The position numbers and the translations under genes were made by a program. Positions 14,336 through 21,971 of a stretch of DNA of 21,971 bases are shown one piece after another; position 1 is the stretch's first letter, and the number at the start of each line of letters is the position of its first letter. This stretch comes from CADEDV01 sp036374495 (GTDB taxonomy: Bacteria > Bacteroidota > Bacteroidia > Chitinophagales > Chitinophagaceae). The notes beneath the pieces were generated by a model. That model did not search any database and was not told the origin of the DNA. It was given only the letters and a program-made list of their open reading frames with translations. The stretch spans positions 1-21,971 of the forward strand of contig CBFGYO010000060.1 of NCBI GenBank assembly GCA_965652975.1, read 5' to 3'.

Positions 14336-14386
14336 GGGCTTATATCCGCCAGCTGGCGGACGGGAGTTCGATCCTCCCCTTCGCAA
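14336..14386 (+). pseudogene. 5'-truncated initiator-tRNA copy carrying the palindrome
   Basis: GGGCTTATA (14336-14344) matches the tRNA anticodon region with one change. The perfect palindrome TCCGCCAGCTGGCGGA (14345-14360) follows, then 27 bases (14361-14387) identical to the tRNA 3' end (14023-14049). A decayed copy of the tRNA terminator (CCGC...GCGG) follows at about 14396-14408. The 5' half of the tRNA is missing and the GIY-YIG gene stands in its place. Confidence 0.8.
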
Positions 14387-14437
14387 CAACAAAATCCGCA
14401 AATGGCGGTGGGGGCGAAATCCTCTTATAATGTTTTT

Positions 14438-14470
14438 AAAGGCCAGCCCCAGGTTTGGCCTTTTATTTTT
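14438..14470 (+). terminator. intrinsic terminator upstream of era
   Basis: AAAGGCCA (14438-14445) and TGGCCTTT (14456-14463) form an 8-bp stem with a 10-base loop, then TATTTTT. It probably ends transcription from the tRNA/GIY-YIG side. Confidence 0.65.
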
Positions 14471-14533
14471 CTTGAACAGTTGCAGCTTCAACTGGCAAGG
14501 ACTGATTACCTCCTCACTCCCTGTTCCTGAAGC

Positions 14534-15421
14534 ATGCGGCCAATGGCTTCAGTTATGAAATCAGGTTTTATAAACATATTTGGACGACCCAATGCGGGTA
14601 AAAGCACCCTCCTCAATGCGCTAATGGGAGAGAAGCTGGCTATCGTTTCGCCCAAAGTACAAACCACGCGGCATCGCATAAAGGGGATATTGACGGAAAA
14701 AGATTACCAGCTTATATTTTCCGATACGCCAGGCATCATCGAACCCAAATACAAACTGCATGAAAAAATGATGCAGGCTGTAAAAAGTGCATTGGAAGAT
14801 GCCGACGTAGCCCTGTTGCTTGTAGATGTGAAGGAAAACTGGGATGACTGCGACGAAATATTTACCAAACTAAATCTCAAGGTGCCGGCGGTGGTGGTCG
14901 TTAATAAAATTGATATTGTCCCGGAAAAACAGATTAAAGAGGCCATCGAATATTTTTCTTCCAAACCTTATTGTAAGAAAGTAATTACCATTTCAGCATT
15001 ATCAGGTATCAACAAGAAAAAACTGATCAATGCCCTGCTGGAATTTATTCCTGAAGGCGACCCATTTTACGAGGGGGACGATATCAGCGATCTTAATACG
15101 CGGTTTTTTGTGAGCGAATTGATCCGGGAGAAAATTTACCAGCTGGCAGAAGATGAGATCCCTTATCACACTGCTGTACTTGTAAGGGAGTACCAGGAAA
15201 AAACAACGCTTGTGAAAATAGTAGCCGACATCATTGTGCATCGCGAAACGCAGAAAGCTATCCTGATCGGCGAGAAAGGCTCTATGATAAAAAGAATTGG
15301 TAGCGAAGCCAGGAAAGATATAGAAGCATTTATACAACGAAAAGTGTTTCTCGAGCTATTTGTAAAAGTGAAACCAAAGTGGCGGGAAAATGATTTGCAG
15401 TTGAAGGAGTATGGGTATTGA
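14534..15421 (+). CDS. era: GTPase Era (16S rRNA maturation)
   Basis: 295 residues from the first ATG. Later in-frame ATGs at 14543 and 14555 are equally possible, and the last (MKSGFINIFGRPNAGKS) best fits the usual Era N terminus. G1 GRPNAGKS (17-24), G3 DTPG, G4 NKID, G5 SALSG. The C-terminal KH domain includes ILIGEKGSMIKRIGSEARKD and ends KWREN...LKEYGY. Binds the 3' end of 16S rRNA during 30S assembly, in the cytoplasm. Followed 50 bases later by der, so both may share a transcript; two ribosome-assembly GTPases next to an initiator tRNA is a translation-themed cluster. Confidence 0.97.
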   Translation: MRPMASVMKSGFINIFGRPNAGKSTLLNALMGEKLAIVSPKVQTTRHRIKGILTEKDYQLIFSDTPGIIEPKYKLHEKMMQAVKSALEDADVALLLVDVKENWDDCDEIFTKLNLKVPAVVVVNKIDIVPEKQIKEAIEYFSSKPYCKKVITISALSGINKKKLINALLEFIPEGDPFYEGDDISDLNTRFFVSELIREKIYQLAEDEIPYHTAVLVREYQEKTTLVKIVADIIVHRETQKAILIGEKGSMIKRIGSEARKDIEAFIQRKVFLELFVKVKPKWRENDLQLKEYGY

Positions 15422-15471
15422 TGCATTGTATAAGCACACAGATTCAAAGAAAGAGCAAATAATTTAATAGT

Positions 15472-16785
15472 ATGAGTTTTACCGTTGCAATTGTCGGACG
15501 CCCCAATGTTGGGAAAAGCACTTTTTTTAACCGCCTTCTCGAACAGCGTAAGGCAATTGTGGATGATGTAAGCGGCGTTACACGCGACCGCCAGTATGGT
15601 GTGGCAGACTGGAATGGCAAAACCTTTAATGTGATCGATACAGGTGGCTTTGTTGCAGGCAGCGAAGATATTTTTGAAAAAGAAATCGCAAAGCAGGTGC
15701 TCGTTGCCGTTGAGGAGGCAGATGCTATTATTTTTATGACAGATGCCGCTACAGGTCTGACCGACCTGGATGATTCATTGGCAAACCTCCTCAGAAGAAG
15801 TCCCAAACCGGTTTTTTTAACGGTCAACAAAGTGGATACGAACGAGCGGCTACTCGAGGCTTCAGAATTTTACAGCCTTGGTTTTGATCGTATATTTTTT
15901 ATAGCCGCAGCAAGTGGTAGTGGAAGTGGTGAATTGCTCGATGCAATTACTGAACTGATTATAGAAGATTCGTCAGAAGAAACGGCTGAAATGGCTGCGT
16001 TGCCCAAATTCGCAATTATCGGGCAACCTAACGTAGGCAAGTCATCATTGCTTAATGCACTGATAGGACAGGAGCGTACTATCGTCAGCGAAATTGCAGG
16101 CACAACCAGGGATACTATTCACACTCATTATAATCTTTTTCAAAAAGAATTCGTGCTTATTGATACAGCCGGTATCCGTCGCAAATCGAAAGTGCATGAA
16201 GATTTGGAATTTTATTCGGTGATCCGCGCCATCAAAGCACTGGATGAGGCAGATGTATGTTTGCTCCTGTTGGATGCCGAAAAAGGCATTACACAGCAGG
16301 ATCTGAATATATTTAGTCTTGCCGTGAAAAAAGGCAAGGGCATCGTGGTGCTTGTAAACAAATGGGATCTCGTGAGTAAAGAAACAAATACCGCCAAGGA
16401 ATATGAAAAGGACCTGAAAGACCGATTTGCACCCTTTAGTGATGTGCCCATCCTGTTTATTTCGGCCAAAGAGAAGACCCGCATCTTTAAGGCTATCGAA
16501 ATAGCTTTGGATGTATATCAAAATCGCCAGCAAAAGATACCGACATCAAAATTGAATGAAGTTGTACTTAAAGCGATTGAAACACACCATGCACCCGTAG
16601 TAAGGGGACATTCGATCAAGATCAAGTATGTAACCCAACTGCCTACTGTAGTTCCTTCATTTGCCTTTTTCTGCAATTTCCCCGAAGATGTAAAGCAGCC
16701 GTATAAAAACTACCTTGAAAACCAGCTTCGTCATCATTTCAACCTATCAGGTATACCTATACGATTGTTTTTCCGAAAGAAATAA
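15472..16785 (+). CDS. der: ribosome-associated GTPase Der (EngA), double G domain
   Basis: 437 residues with two tandem G domains: first GRPNVGKS (9-16), DTGG and NKVD; second GQPNVGKS (184-191), DTAG and NKWD. A C-terminal KH-like domain (about 350-437) has GHSIKIKYVTQ and ends LSGIPIRLFFRKK. Essential factor for 50S subunit assembly. Length is normal for the family. The start ATG at 15472 gives MSFTVAIVGRPNVGKS directly. No strong terminator follows; the 254 bases to the next gene contain only an AT-rich hairpin at 16893. Confidence 0.98.
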   Translation: MSFTVAIVGRPNVGKSTFFNRLLEQRKAIVDDVSGVTRDRQYGVADWNGKTFNVIDTGGFVAGSEDIFEKEIAKQVLVAVEEADAIIFMTDAATGLTDLDDSLANLLRRSPKPVFLTVNKVDTNERLLEASEFYSLGFDRIFFIAAASGSGSGELLDAITELIIEDSSEETAEMAALPKFAIIGQPNVGKSSLLNALIGQERTIVSEIAGTTRDTIHTHYNLFQKEFVLIDTAGIRRKSKVHEDLEFYSVIRAIKALDEADVCLLLLDAEKGITQQDLNIFSLAVKKGKGIVVLVNKWDLVSKETNTAKEYEKDLKDRFAPFSDVPILFISAKEKTRIFKAIEIALDVYQNRQQKIPTSKLNEVVLKAIETHHAPVVRGHSIKIKYVTQLPTVVPSFAFFCNFPEDVKQPYKNYLENQLRHHFNLSGIPIRLFFRKK

Positions 16786-16892
16786 GCAGGGCCAAAAGTT
16801 AATCGGGTCGCTCGTATATCTACGATAATTATAATTGCTGGAAATTATTGTTGCAAATACCAGTAGTTATTTTTAATTTGTTTTTAATTCTG

Positions 16893-16916
16893 ATATATCC
16901 CATTTACAGGATATAT
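16893..16916. other. AT-rich perfect inverted repeat upstream of the unknown secreted protein
   Basis: ATATATCC (16893-16900) and GGATATAT (16909-16916), 8-base spacer. It could be an operator or a weak hairpin 124 bases ahead of the ATG at 17040. A smaller hairpin, GCAGC/GCTGC with a TTTT loop, is at 16972-16985. Nothing else is recognised in 16786-17039. Confidence 0.4.
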
Positions 16917-17039
16917 AATCCTTCGCTAAACCCCGCCCATTAATTCCATCCTTTTTTGAGAAGCAATACCAGCAGCTTTTGCTGCCGTCCATTACTCCTT
17001 TTGAATAGCCAACAGGTAGTAACTATCAACTGTACCTAT

Positions 17040-17591
17040 ATGCGGCTACTTATTATCCTGCTATGCTGCAGCCTTACGGCTCATAGCCAGGATTTCTTAA
17101 CAGACAGCTTGTTGCCATTGCCGGCACAAGTGCCTGCTTTACCTATAGAGTCGGAGAAAAAAATTAAACTGGCACCTGTCAAGTGGCGCCTCACGGGCAA
17201 TCATTACCTCACTGGCAGCCTGGTATTTGTCGCTGGTGCAAGTAAGGGCTTTAATGAAACCCTGATGTTTCACTGGAAAATTTTTCGCCGCTATTTTCCC
17301 AATGTGAACCCAAAGTGGTTTAATCCTGATATAAGTTGGCGAAACAAATATAAAAATGGGGATCCCAATGCAGGTCCAAAATTCCCGCTATCAACCTCTG
17401 CGCTTGTCGGCCTTACGGACCAATATCATTTAAATACAATGATAAACCGGATGGCGTGGACTTCAGCCGTTGTAATAAAAATCGGGGAGGGAAAAAAGCC
17501 CATTAAGCATTACCTGCTGGACCTGTTGTATTATTCATTATGTCACCAGGCGGGATTTGCTCTTACTTATTATCCTTTTAATAAGTATTAA
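17040..17591 (+). CDS. secreted protein of unknown function
   Basis: 183 residues from the ATG at 17040, chosen because it places the signal peptide MRLLIILLCCSLTAHSQ at the N terminus; the frame upstream to 16956 gives Cys-rich, non-native-looking sequence. The mature part starts acidic and Pro-rich (DFLTDSLLPLPAQVPALP), then has a hydrophobic stretch (HYLTGSLVFVAGASKGF) and a basic/aromatic region with FHWKIFRRYFPNVNPKWFNP and KNGDPNAGPKFPLS, and ends with a hydrophobic helix-like segment near LLDLLYYSLCHQAGFALTYY. It looks like a small envelope protein. I do not recognise a named domain. It converges with the DUF4954 gene, 14 bases away. Confidence 0.75.
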   Translation: MRLLIILLCCSLTAHSQDFLTDSLLPLPAQVPALPIESEKKIKLAPVKWRLTGNHYLTGSLVFVAGASKGFNETLMFHWKIFRRYFPNVNPKWFNPDISWRNKYKNGDPNAGPKFPLSTSALVGLTDQYHLNTMINRMAWTSAVVIKIGEGKKPIKHYLLDLLYYSLCHQAGFALTYYPFNKY

Positions 17592-17605
17592 CCATACAGC
17601 TTTGT

Positions 17606-18499
17606 TCATTCAGCTTTGAGTTGTCGAATTACTTTTTTCAAGTGCTCTTCAAACACCGCGGTTTCGGAGGTTACCTGTTTGATAAATGCATTGTCTTTGA
17701 GCTTGCCAATTACTTTCTCCATTTCTTTATCCGTGTCATATAGCATCAAACGGAATGGATTCTCGTAATCTTTGGCTCTCGATTCGATCGTAGCACGCGT
17801 CATCCAGCGCTTCGTCTCCAGTGCCTGTTCCAATAGTGTGGCCCATGTTTTTTTGGTGAGCCTGGATGGGCTTAACCCGGTTATTTCCAGTAAAGTGGAA
17901 TATGCATGTATTGCTTTGTCTTTTTCATACCGCTCACCTTGCTTGATATAAAAGTCATGTACCTCGTCCCAACTTTTTATTTTACCAGCATGTATTGAAC
18001 GTATGAGATTTTTTACATTATTAGTGGGCATCAGTTGTCCCCCGATATTTGTCCATTGCTGACGTACAGGCTTCGACGGCAATACCTGGATTAATTTGGA
18101 AAAACTGCTTATGCCTGACTTTTCCATATAATCTACCAGTTGTGTAACGCCGTAATAGATTATCAGTTCCCTGAATAGCGAATAAGCACCGGCTACCTTT
18201 ACTAATTGTGTTTTACGAGTGGCATTTTCAAATCCTTCAACTGTTATTTCCAGTTTGGAGACGATGTCCTTTTCATTTTGTAATAATTGTGCGCCCTTCT
18301 TCTGCAGTGCGGCAGTTGCAATCTTTTTATTATTTTTCAATGCCCATGCACTTGCCGTAGCTCGCTGCAATAATGGCAAAGCTTCTGCAATTTCATTGAT
18401 GCTATCAGGTGCCAGGTAATCGTATTCTATTTTTTGCGTTTTATCACTTCTTTTGTCACGCGAAACGTATTTACTGGCATTGCGGGCAAGCGCATACAT
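17606..18499 (-). CDS. DUF4954 protein, C-terminal fragment after a frameshift
   Basis: 297 codons counted from an internal Met (NMYALARNASKYV); this is not a true start. It continues the protein encoded by 18471-19817 after a +1 base in a homopolymer at 18505-18512. Removing one A (plus strand) joins the frames as ...MPGYWFF-YNMYALARN..., giving one protein of about 740 residues, which fits my recollection of DUF4954 length. The region is helical and rich in Lys/Glu, with SINEIAEALPLLQRA and KSWDEVHDFYIKQGERYEKDK. Function unknown. It is the last gene of the glmS-DUF4954 pair. Confidence 0.8.
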   Translation of the reverse strand: MYALARNASKYVSRDKRSDKTQKIEYDYLAPDSINEIAEALPLLQRATASAWALKNNKKIATAALQKKGAQLLQNEKDIVSKLEITVEGFENATRKTQLVKVAGAYSLFRELIIYYGVTQLVDYMEKSGISSFSKLIQVLPSKPVRQQWTNIGGQLMPTNNVKNLIRSIHAGKIKSWDEVHDFYIKQGERYEKDKAIHAYSTLLEITGLSPSRLTKKTWATLLEQALETKRWMTRATIESRAKDYENPFRLMLYDTDKEMEKVIGKLKDNAFIKQVTSETAVFEEHLKKVIRQLKAE

Positions 18500-19817
18500 G
18501 TTGTAAAAAAAACCAGTAACCTGGCATTATCAGCAACCTGTTGTTGCTAACGTCATTACTTACCAGTGAAAATGGTATGGGTATATCCAGCTCGGCAGAA
18601 AAATCTCCCTTTGCAATTAAGGTAAAGCTCGCAAATCGCGAATTGTGTTTGAGGCTTACGCACAGGCCCGGCCAAAATCCCCGTCCTGCCAATAGTTCTC
18701 CATCTGCGCCCCTGGAATTGTGGTTGGAACCAATGGTTGCGCCAGCAGCCATATTGGTTTGACCCATAACGGTGGCCGCACACAGAAACGAATTATTATG
18801 GTGTTGCTCATGCGCCGGAAAGATCAGCGAATTGAGCACTTCGCAACAGGAGATCGTCGAGTTGTCGCCGAGATAGGAGTTAATAAGTCTTGCTCCGTAC
18901 TTCAATTGTGAATTGGATGCCAGGAAAAAGCGAACAGCTTTTACGCCGTAAAAAATACGGCAACCAAAGCCGATGATGCCATTAACCAGTTCAACTCCTT
19001 CGCCAATTTGTGACTTGTCTTCGGGAGAGGAATTTATGGTAAGGTTTTTCAATTTATTGGCGCCTTTGATGTAGGCATCGCTACCGATCCACACATCTTT
19101 GATAATGCGGCTATTTTTAATTACAGTGCGATCGCCAATCTTGCCGTAGTAACCACGTTGGCGGTCGAATTTTTTTTCCGTGAATTCCTTGAACTTCTGC
19201 TGCAGTTTTTCATCATCACGGTATTTTGCCCATAGCCATGCATCGCCAGGAAGCATTCCGTTGAAAGGAAGTATACTGCGCCCGGCATTTTCGTTGCACA
19301 CTTCAATCCACACACGTACCGATTCGGGTTCGCCGGCTTTAAGAATACCATTGCCGAATTTTGCATGATCGGTGGTAGCCAGTTCGTTGATATTTACAAG
19401 AATTACTTCATTGCCGATAATATAATGGCTTAAAAAATTGACTTTATCAATTACGACGTTGTCGCCGATATCGCAACTTATGATCGTGCTGTCGTATAAG
19501 CCAACAGGCAAACGAATACTATTAAATTCAAGAAAAAGCGGTTCTAGCTTACCAATGCGTACAAGCCCATAGAATTTGCAGTGCTGTACGAGTGATGGAT
19601 TGAATGCATCCGATACCTGTACTTTGTCCCAATCATCCGACATGTTTCCATTGCGCACTAATATCTCGATTTCGTTGGCAGACAGTTTACGGTAGGTAAT
19701 GCCGCTCCTGTTCTGCATGTCACGGAGATAGTATTCATTCTTCCCTTTAGGTATATATTGCTTTTCTACAAATCCATAGCCAAGACTTGCAATAGGACTT
19801 TTCTTGATTTGATTCAT
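18471..19817 (-). CDS. DUF4954 protein, N-terminal fragment (left-handed beta-helix/hexapeptide type)
   Basis: 448 codons; the last 11 (LQHVCACPQCQ) are out-of-frame readthrough after the homopolymer. Imperfect hexapeptide-style rungs appear throughout: IGNEVILVN, IGDRTVIKNSRI, IKDVWIGSDAYIKG, IGEGVELVNGIIGFGCRI, KYGARLINSYLGDNSTIS, NMAAGATIGSNHNSRG. They resemble the acyl/nucleotidyltransferase left-handed beta-helix seen in GlmU-like proteins. It begins 61 bases after glmS on the same strand, so co-transcription is likely and an amino-sugar or envelope-precursor role is plausible (inference). The GLYDSTIISCDIGDN and GDAWLWAKYRDD segments are strongly patterned, but I cannot assign a reaction. 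Confidence 0.85.
   Translation of the reverse strand: MNQIKKSPIASLGYGFVEKQYIPKGKNEYYLRDMQNRSGITYRKLSANEIEILVRNGNMSDDWDKVQVSDAFNPSLVQHCKFYGLVRIGKLEPLFLEFNSIRLPVGLYDSTIISCDIGDNVVIDKVNFLSHYIIGNEVILVNINELATTDHAKFGNGILKAGEPESVRVWIEVCNENAGRSILPFNGMLPGDAWLWAKYRDDEKLQQKFKEFTEKKFDRQRGYYGKIGDRTVIKNSRIIKDVWIGSDAYIKGANKLKNLTINSSPEDKSQIGEGVELVNGIIGFGCRIFYGVKAVRFFLASNSQLKYGARLINSYLGDNSTISCCEVLNSLIFPAHEQHHNNSFLCAATVMGQTNMAAGATIGSNHNSRGADGELLAGRGFWPGLCVSLKHNSRFASFTLIAKGDFSAELDIPIPFSLVSNDVSNNRLLIMPGYWFFLQHVCACPQCQ
18505..18512. other. 8-base homopolymer (A8 plus, T8 minus) at the DUF4954 frameshift
   Basis: Minus strand reads TGG, then T8, then ACAACATG. Seven T restore a single frame (W F F Y N M Y A L A R); eight T lead to LQHVCACPQCQ and a stop. 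It may be a sequencing indel, a real mutation, slippage during expression, or phase variation. Confidence 0.8.
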
Positions 19818-19878
19818 GAAGGAAATATGTTGGTTACAGCCAGTTCATTTGTGGTGAAAAGCGTTTTCAGTTCTCACA

Positions 19879-21717
19879 TTACTCTACTGTTACTGATTTG
19901 GCAAGGTTACGTGGTTTATCAACATCACATCCTTTTGCAACACCGATATAGTAAGCGAGTAATTGCAGCGGGATTACACTAAGCATGGGTGCAAGTATTT
20001 CGTCAGCTTCCGGTACTATCATCACGTCTTCAGATAATCCTGCAGATACCTGGTCGCCTTCTGTTATTACCGAGATAACCCTGCCTTTCCTGGCTTTGAT
20101 CTCCTGCATATTGCTAACCACCTTTTCGTGATAAGTATCTTTGGTGGCAACAAACACTACAGGCAACTGGTCATCGACAAGAGCGATGGGGCCGTGTTTC
20201 ATTTCAGCAGCCGGGTATCCTTCTGCATGTATGTAGGAAATTTCTTTAAGCTTTAGCGCGCCTTCCAGCGCTACAGGAAAATTATATCCGCGGCCCAGGT
20301 ATAAAAAGTCGCGGGCGTCTTTATATTTTTCAGCCAATACTTTTATTTTATCGCTGTGGTTAAGTGTCCAGGCTACTTTTTCCGGTATTTCTTCCAGTTC
20401 TTTCAACAGGTTGGAATAACGTTCATTTGAAATTGTGCCTTTTACATAAGCGATTTTCAATGCGATCATCGTCAATACGGCAAGTTGGGCCGTAAAAGCT
20501 TTTGTAGAAGCCACGCCTATCTCGGGTCCGGCATGTGTGTAAGCGCCCCCATGTGAAATGCGGGCAATTGAAGATCCTACCACATTTACTACTCCGAGAA
20601 TAATGGCTCCTTTTTCCTTGGCTTTTTCTATTGCTACCAGCGTGTCTGCTGTTTCTCCACTTTGGGAAATAGCGATGATGACATCGCCTTTATTGATCAC
20701 AGGATTCCGATACCGGAATTCCGAAGCATACTCCACTTCCACGTTCGTGCGGCAGAGCTCTTCAAAAATATATTCCGCTACAAGGCCGGCATGCCAACTG
20801 GTACCACAGGCAATCATTACAATGCGATTGGCATTGATGATCTGTTCGGCATACTGCTGAATACCGCTCATTGTAATGGTGCCGGCATTCGCATCGAGAC
20901 GACCGCGGAGGCAATCGTATATAGTTTGAGGTTGTTCAAAGATCTCTTTGAGCATGAAATGATCGTAACCCCCTTTTTCAATAGCTGCCAGCTCGATATC
21001 GAGCTTCTGGATATAAGGTGTGATCTTTTCATTCCCGAGATTTTTCAGGATCAGCTCATCGGGTTTGACGATCGCAAGTTCATAATCGTTTACATACACC
21101 ACTTCCTTGGTATATTCCAGCATCGGTGATGCATCGGATCCCAGGAAATGTTCGCCTTTACCAACACCGATTACCAGTGGACTTCCTTTTCGTGCTGCAA
21201 TAATGGTGTCTGGATCTTCAGCGTCTATCAGCAGTATTACGTAAGCCCCGGTTACACGCTTGAGTGCGATGCGTACTGCTTCTTCCAGTGAACAATTATT
21301 GTTGGTTTTTATTTCCTCTACAAAATTCAAAAGCACTTCCGTGTCGGTATCACTTTTGAATTTGTACCCTTTCTTTTCCAGCTCACTCTTCAACTGGGTG
21401 TAATTTTCGATGATGCCGTTGTGTATCATCGCCAGTTTACCGCTTGACGACTGGTGTGGGTGTGCATTGCGATCGCTGGGCTCACCGTGTGTGGCCCATC
21501 TTGTATGACCAATTCCGATATGGGCGTGTAGATCCTTGCCTACAACCGTTTCTTCCAGTTCGGCAACTTTTCCTTTTTTCTTATAAACTTTCAGGCCACT
21601 GCCATTCTGTAAAGCAACTCCGGTGCTGTCGTAGCCACGGTATTCCAGGCGTTTTAAACCTTTAATAATAATCGGGTAAGCTTCTCTTGGGCCGGTATAT
21701 CCAACAATTCCACACAT
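19879..21717 (-). CDS. glmS: glutamine--fructose-6-phosphate aminotransferase (isomerizing)
   Basis: 612 residues, normal length. Makes glucosamine-6-phosphate from fructose-6-phosphate and glutamine, the first step to UDP-GlcNAc. N-terminal glutaminase domain (1-about 240) with nucleophile Cys2 (MCGIVGYTG), GHTRWATHGEPSDRNAHPH, HNGIIENY and GSDASPML. Two SIS domains follow, with CGTSWHAG, ISQSGETADTL, GPEIGVASTKAFTAQ and EGYPAAEMKHGPIAL. The C-terminal KPRNLAKSVTVE carries the catalytic lysine. No glmS ribozyme-like leader is seen; the -7 box is at 21739-21746. Followed by the DUF4954 gene on the same strand. Confidence 0.98.
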   Translation of the reverse strand: MCGIVGYTGPREAYPIIIKGLKRLEYRGYDSTGVALQNGSGLKVYKKKGKVAELEETVVGKDLHAHIGIGHTRWATHGEPSDRNAHPHQSSSGKLAMIHNGIIENYTQLKSELEKKGYKFKSDTDTEVLLNFVEEIKTNNNCSLEEAVRIALKRVTGAYVILLIDAEDPDTIIAARKGSPLVIGVGKGEHFLGSDASPMLEYTKEVVYVNDYELAIVKPDELILKNLGNEKITPYIQKLDIELAAIEKGGYDHFMLKEIFEQPQTIYDCLRGRLDANAGTITMSGIQQYAEQIINANRIVMIACGTSWHAGLVAEYIFEELCRTNVEVEYASEFRYRNPVINKGDVIIAISQSGETADTLVAIEKAKEKGAIILGVVNVVGSSIARISHGGAYTHAGPEIGVASTKAFTAQLAVLTMIALKIAYVKGTISNERYSNLLKELEEIPEKVAWTLNHSDKIKVLAEKYKDARDFLYLGRGYNFPVALEGALKLKEISYIHAEGYPAAEMKHGPIALVDDQLPVVFVATKDTYHEKVVSNMQEIKARKGRVISVITEGDQVSAGLSEDVMIVPEADEILAPMLSVIPLQLLAYYIGVAKGCDVDKPRNLAKSVTVE

Positions 21718-21738
21718 ACTGTGATTAATTTAATGCGG

Positions 21739-21746
21739 CAAAGGTA
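21739..21746 (-). promoter_or_regulatory. -7 box (TACCTTTG) of glmS
   Basis: Exact TAnnTTTG on the minus strand, 21 bases upstream of the glmS ATG. TTTG at 21766-21763 (minus) is only 16 bases further upstream, shorter than the usual 19-21, so the -33 element is doubtful. Confidence 0.55.
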
Positions 21747-21875
21747 TTGATTTCAAAACATGCAAACGTTTGATTGGTTGCAGTTTTATAGTTTTTAAAG
21801 ATAGCTAAAAAGAAGTGACAGTTACCTGCAAAATCACATCCCAAATAGCAGATTTTCATTATGTAACGGCAATAC

Positions 21876-21971
21876 CTACAAAAGCGTTCCGCTCAACAGG
21901 AGATAAGCGACGGACAAGTAAATAAGCACCCCCGTTACGTCCACAAGAGTAGCCACAAATGGGGTAGAGGA
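21876..21971 (-). CDS. mgtE: magnesium transporter MgtE, last 31 codons (cut by window edge)
   Basis: Reading the minus strand from the window edge gives SSTPFVATLVDVTGVLIYLS followed by VAYLLLSGTLL and TAG (21878-21876). The TPFVATLVDVTGxLIY pattern and the short hydrophobic C terminus match the last membrane helix of MgtE channels, including the Asp that lines the Mg2+ pore. Only this helix is visible, so the call rests on one motif. It is upstream of glmS on the same strand, separated by 158 bases that include the glmS -7 box. Confidence 0.75.
   Translation of the reverse strand, partial: SSTPFVATLVDVTGVLIYLSVAYLLLSGTLL

Noticed and set aside
16045..16533. 162-codon minus-strand frame inside der
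   Set aside because: It overlaps the second G domain of der entirely and has no recognisable features.
21718..21875. glmS riboswitch-ribozyme upstream of glmS
   Set aside because: The -7 box lies only 21 bases before the ATG, leaving no room for the ribozyme in the leader, and no matching core is seen.

Overview
The window looks like a chromosomal stretch from a Bacteroidota bacterium, most likely of the Chitinophagaceae/Chitinophagales type. This is inferred from gene content and signals, not from a database search. The clues are: promoter -7 boxes of the form TAnnTTTG in front of several genes; A-rich leaders without clear Shine-Dalgarno sites; signal peptides ending in a small residue followed by Gln (xxAQ or HSQ); a thiamine-responsive TonB-dependent receptor; a tandem pair of DUF2807 adhesin-like proteins; an acyl-CoA reductase next to a ferredoxin; and a DUF4954 protein next to glmS.

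Layout. 1-3802: the 3' end of an alpha-glucan phosphorylase-like gene, ispH on the opposite strand, and a cytoplasmic GH13 amylase. 3907-6594 (minus): a DegP/HtrA protease and a LuxC-type acyl-CoA reductase; the reductase is divergent from a 2[4Fe-4S] ferredoxin (6674-7021). 7022-7400 has no protein gene but contains a possible small RNA with its own promoter and terminator. 7401-9549: a tight cluster of ddl, a three-PASTA membrane protein and a rhodanese. 9624-11959 (minus): a TonB-dependent receptor behind a TPP riboswitch, so probably a thiamine-compound importer. 12030-13478: two secreted DUF2807 paralogs. 13479-14533: an unusual intergenic zone with two palindromic repeat elements, initiator tRNA-Met, two broken tRNA-like copies and a small GIY-YIG nuclease gene. 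14534-16785: the ribosome-assembly GTPases era and der. 17040-17591: an unrecognised secreted protein. 17606-21717 (minus): glmS followed by a DUF4954 gene that is split by a frameshift in an 8-base homopolymer. The right edge holds the last 31 codons of an MgtE-type magnesium transporter (minus).

Most genes are housekeeping: envelope precursors (ddl, glmS, ispH), glycogen-type glucan turnover, protein quality control and GTPases. The unusual material is between genes. Three copies (3812-3899, 9531-9621, 13478-13549) of an element built from GATAAAA-type heptamers flank a stem-loop with exactly 13-9-13 geometry, whose stem sequence changes while pairing is kept. All three sit exactly at gene 3' ends. 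Two related-looking elements with 8-base units lie at 2372-2497 and 13648-13739. At the tRNA locus, two copies carry a covarying palindrome in place of the 3' half of the anticodon arm, next to the GIY-YIG gene. This resembles the footprint of a small nuclease-associated element targeting initiator tRNA. These two sets are the best candidates for undescribed biology here.
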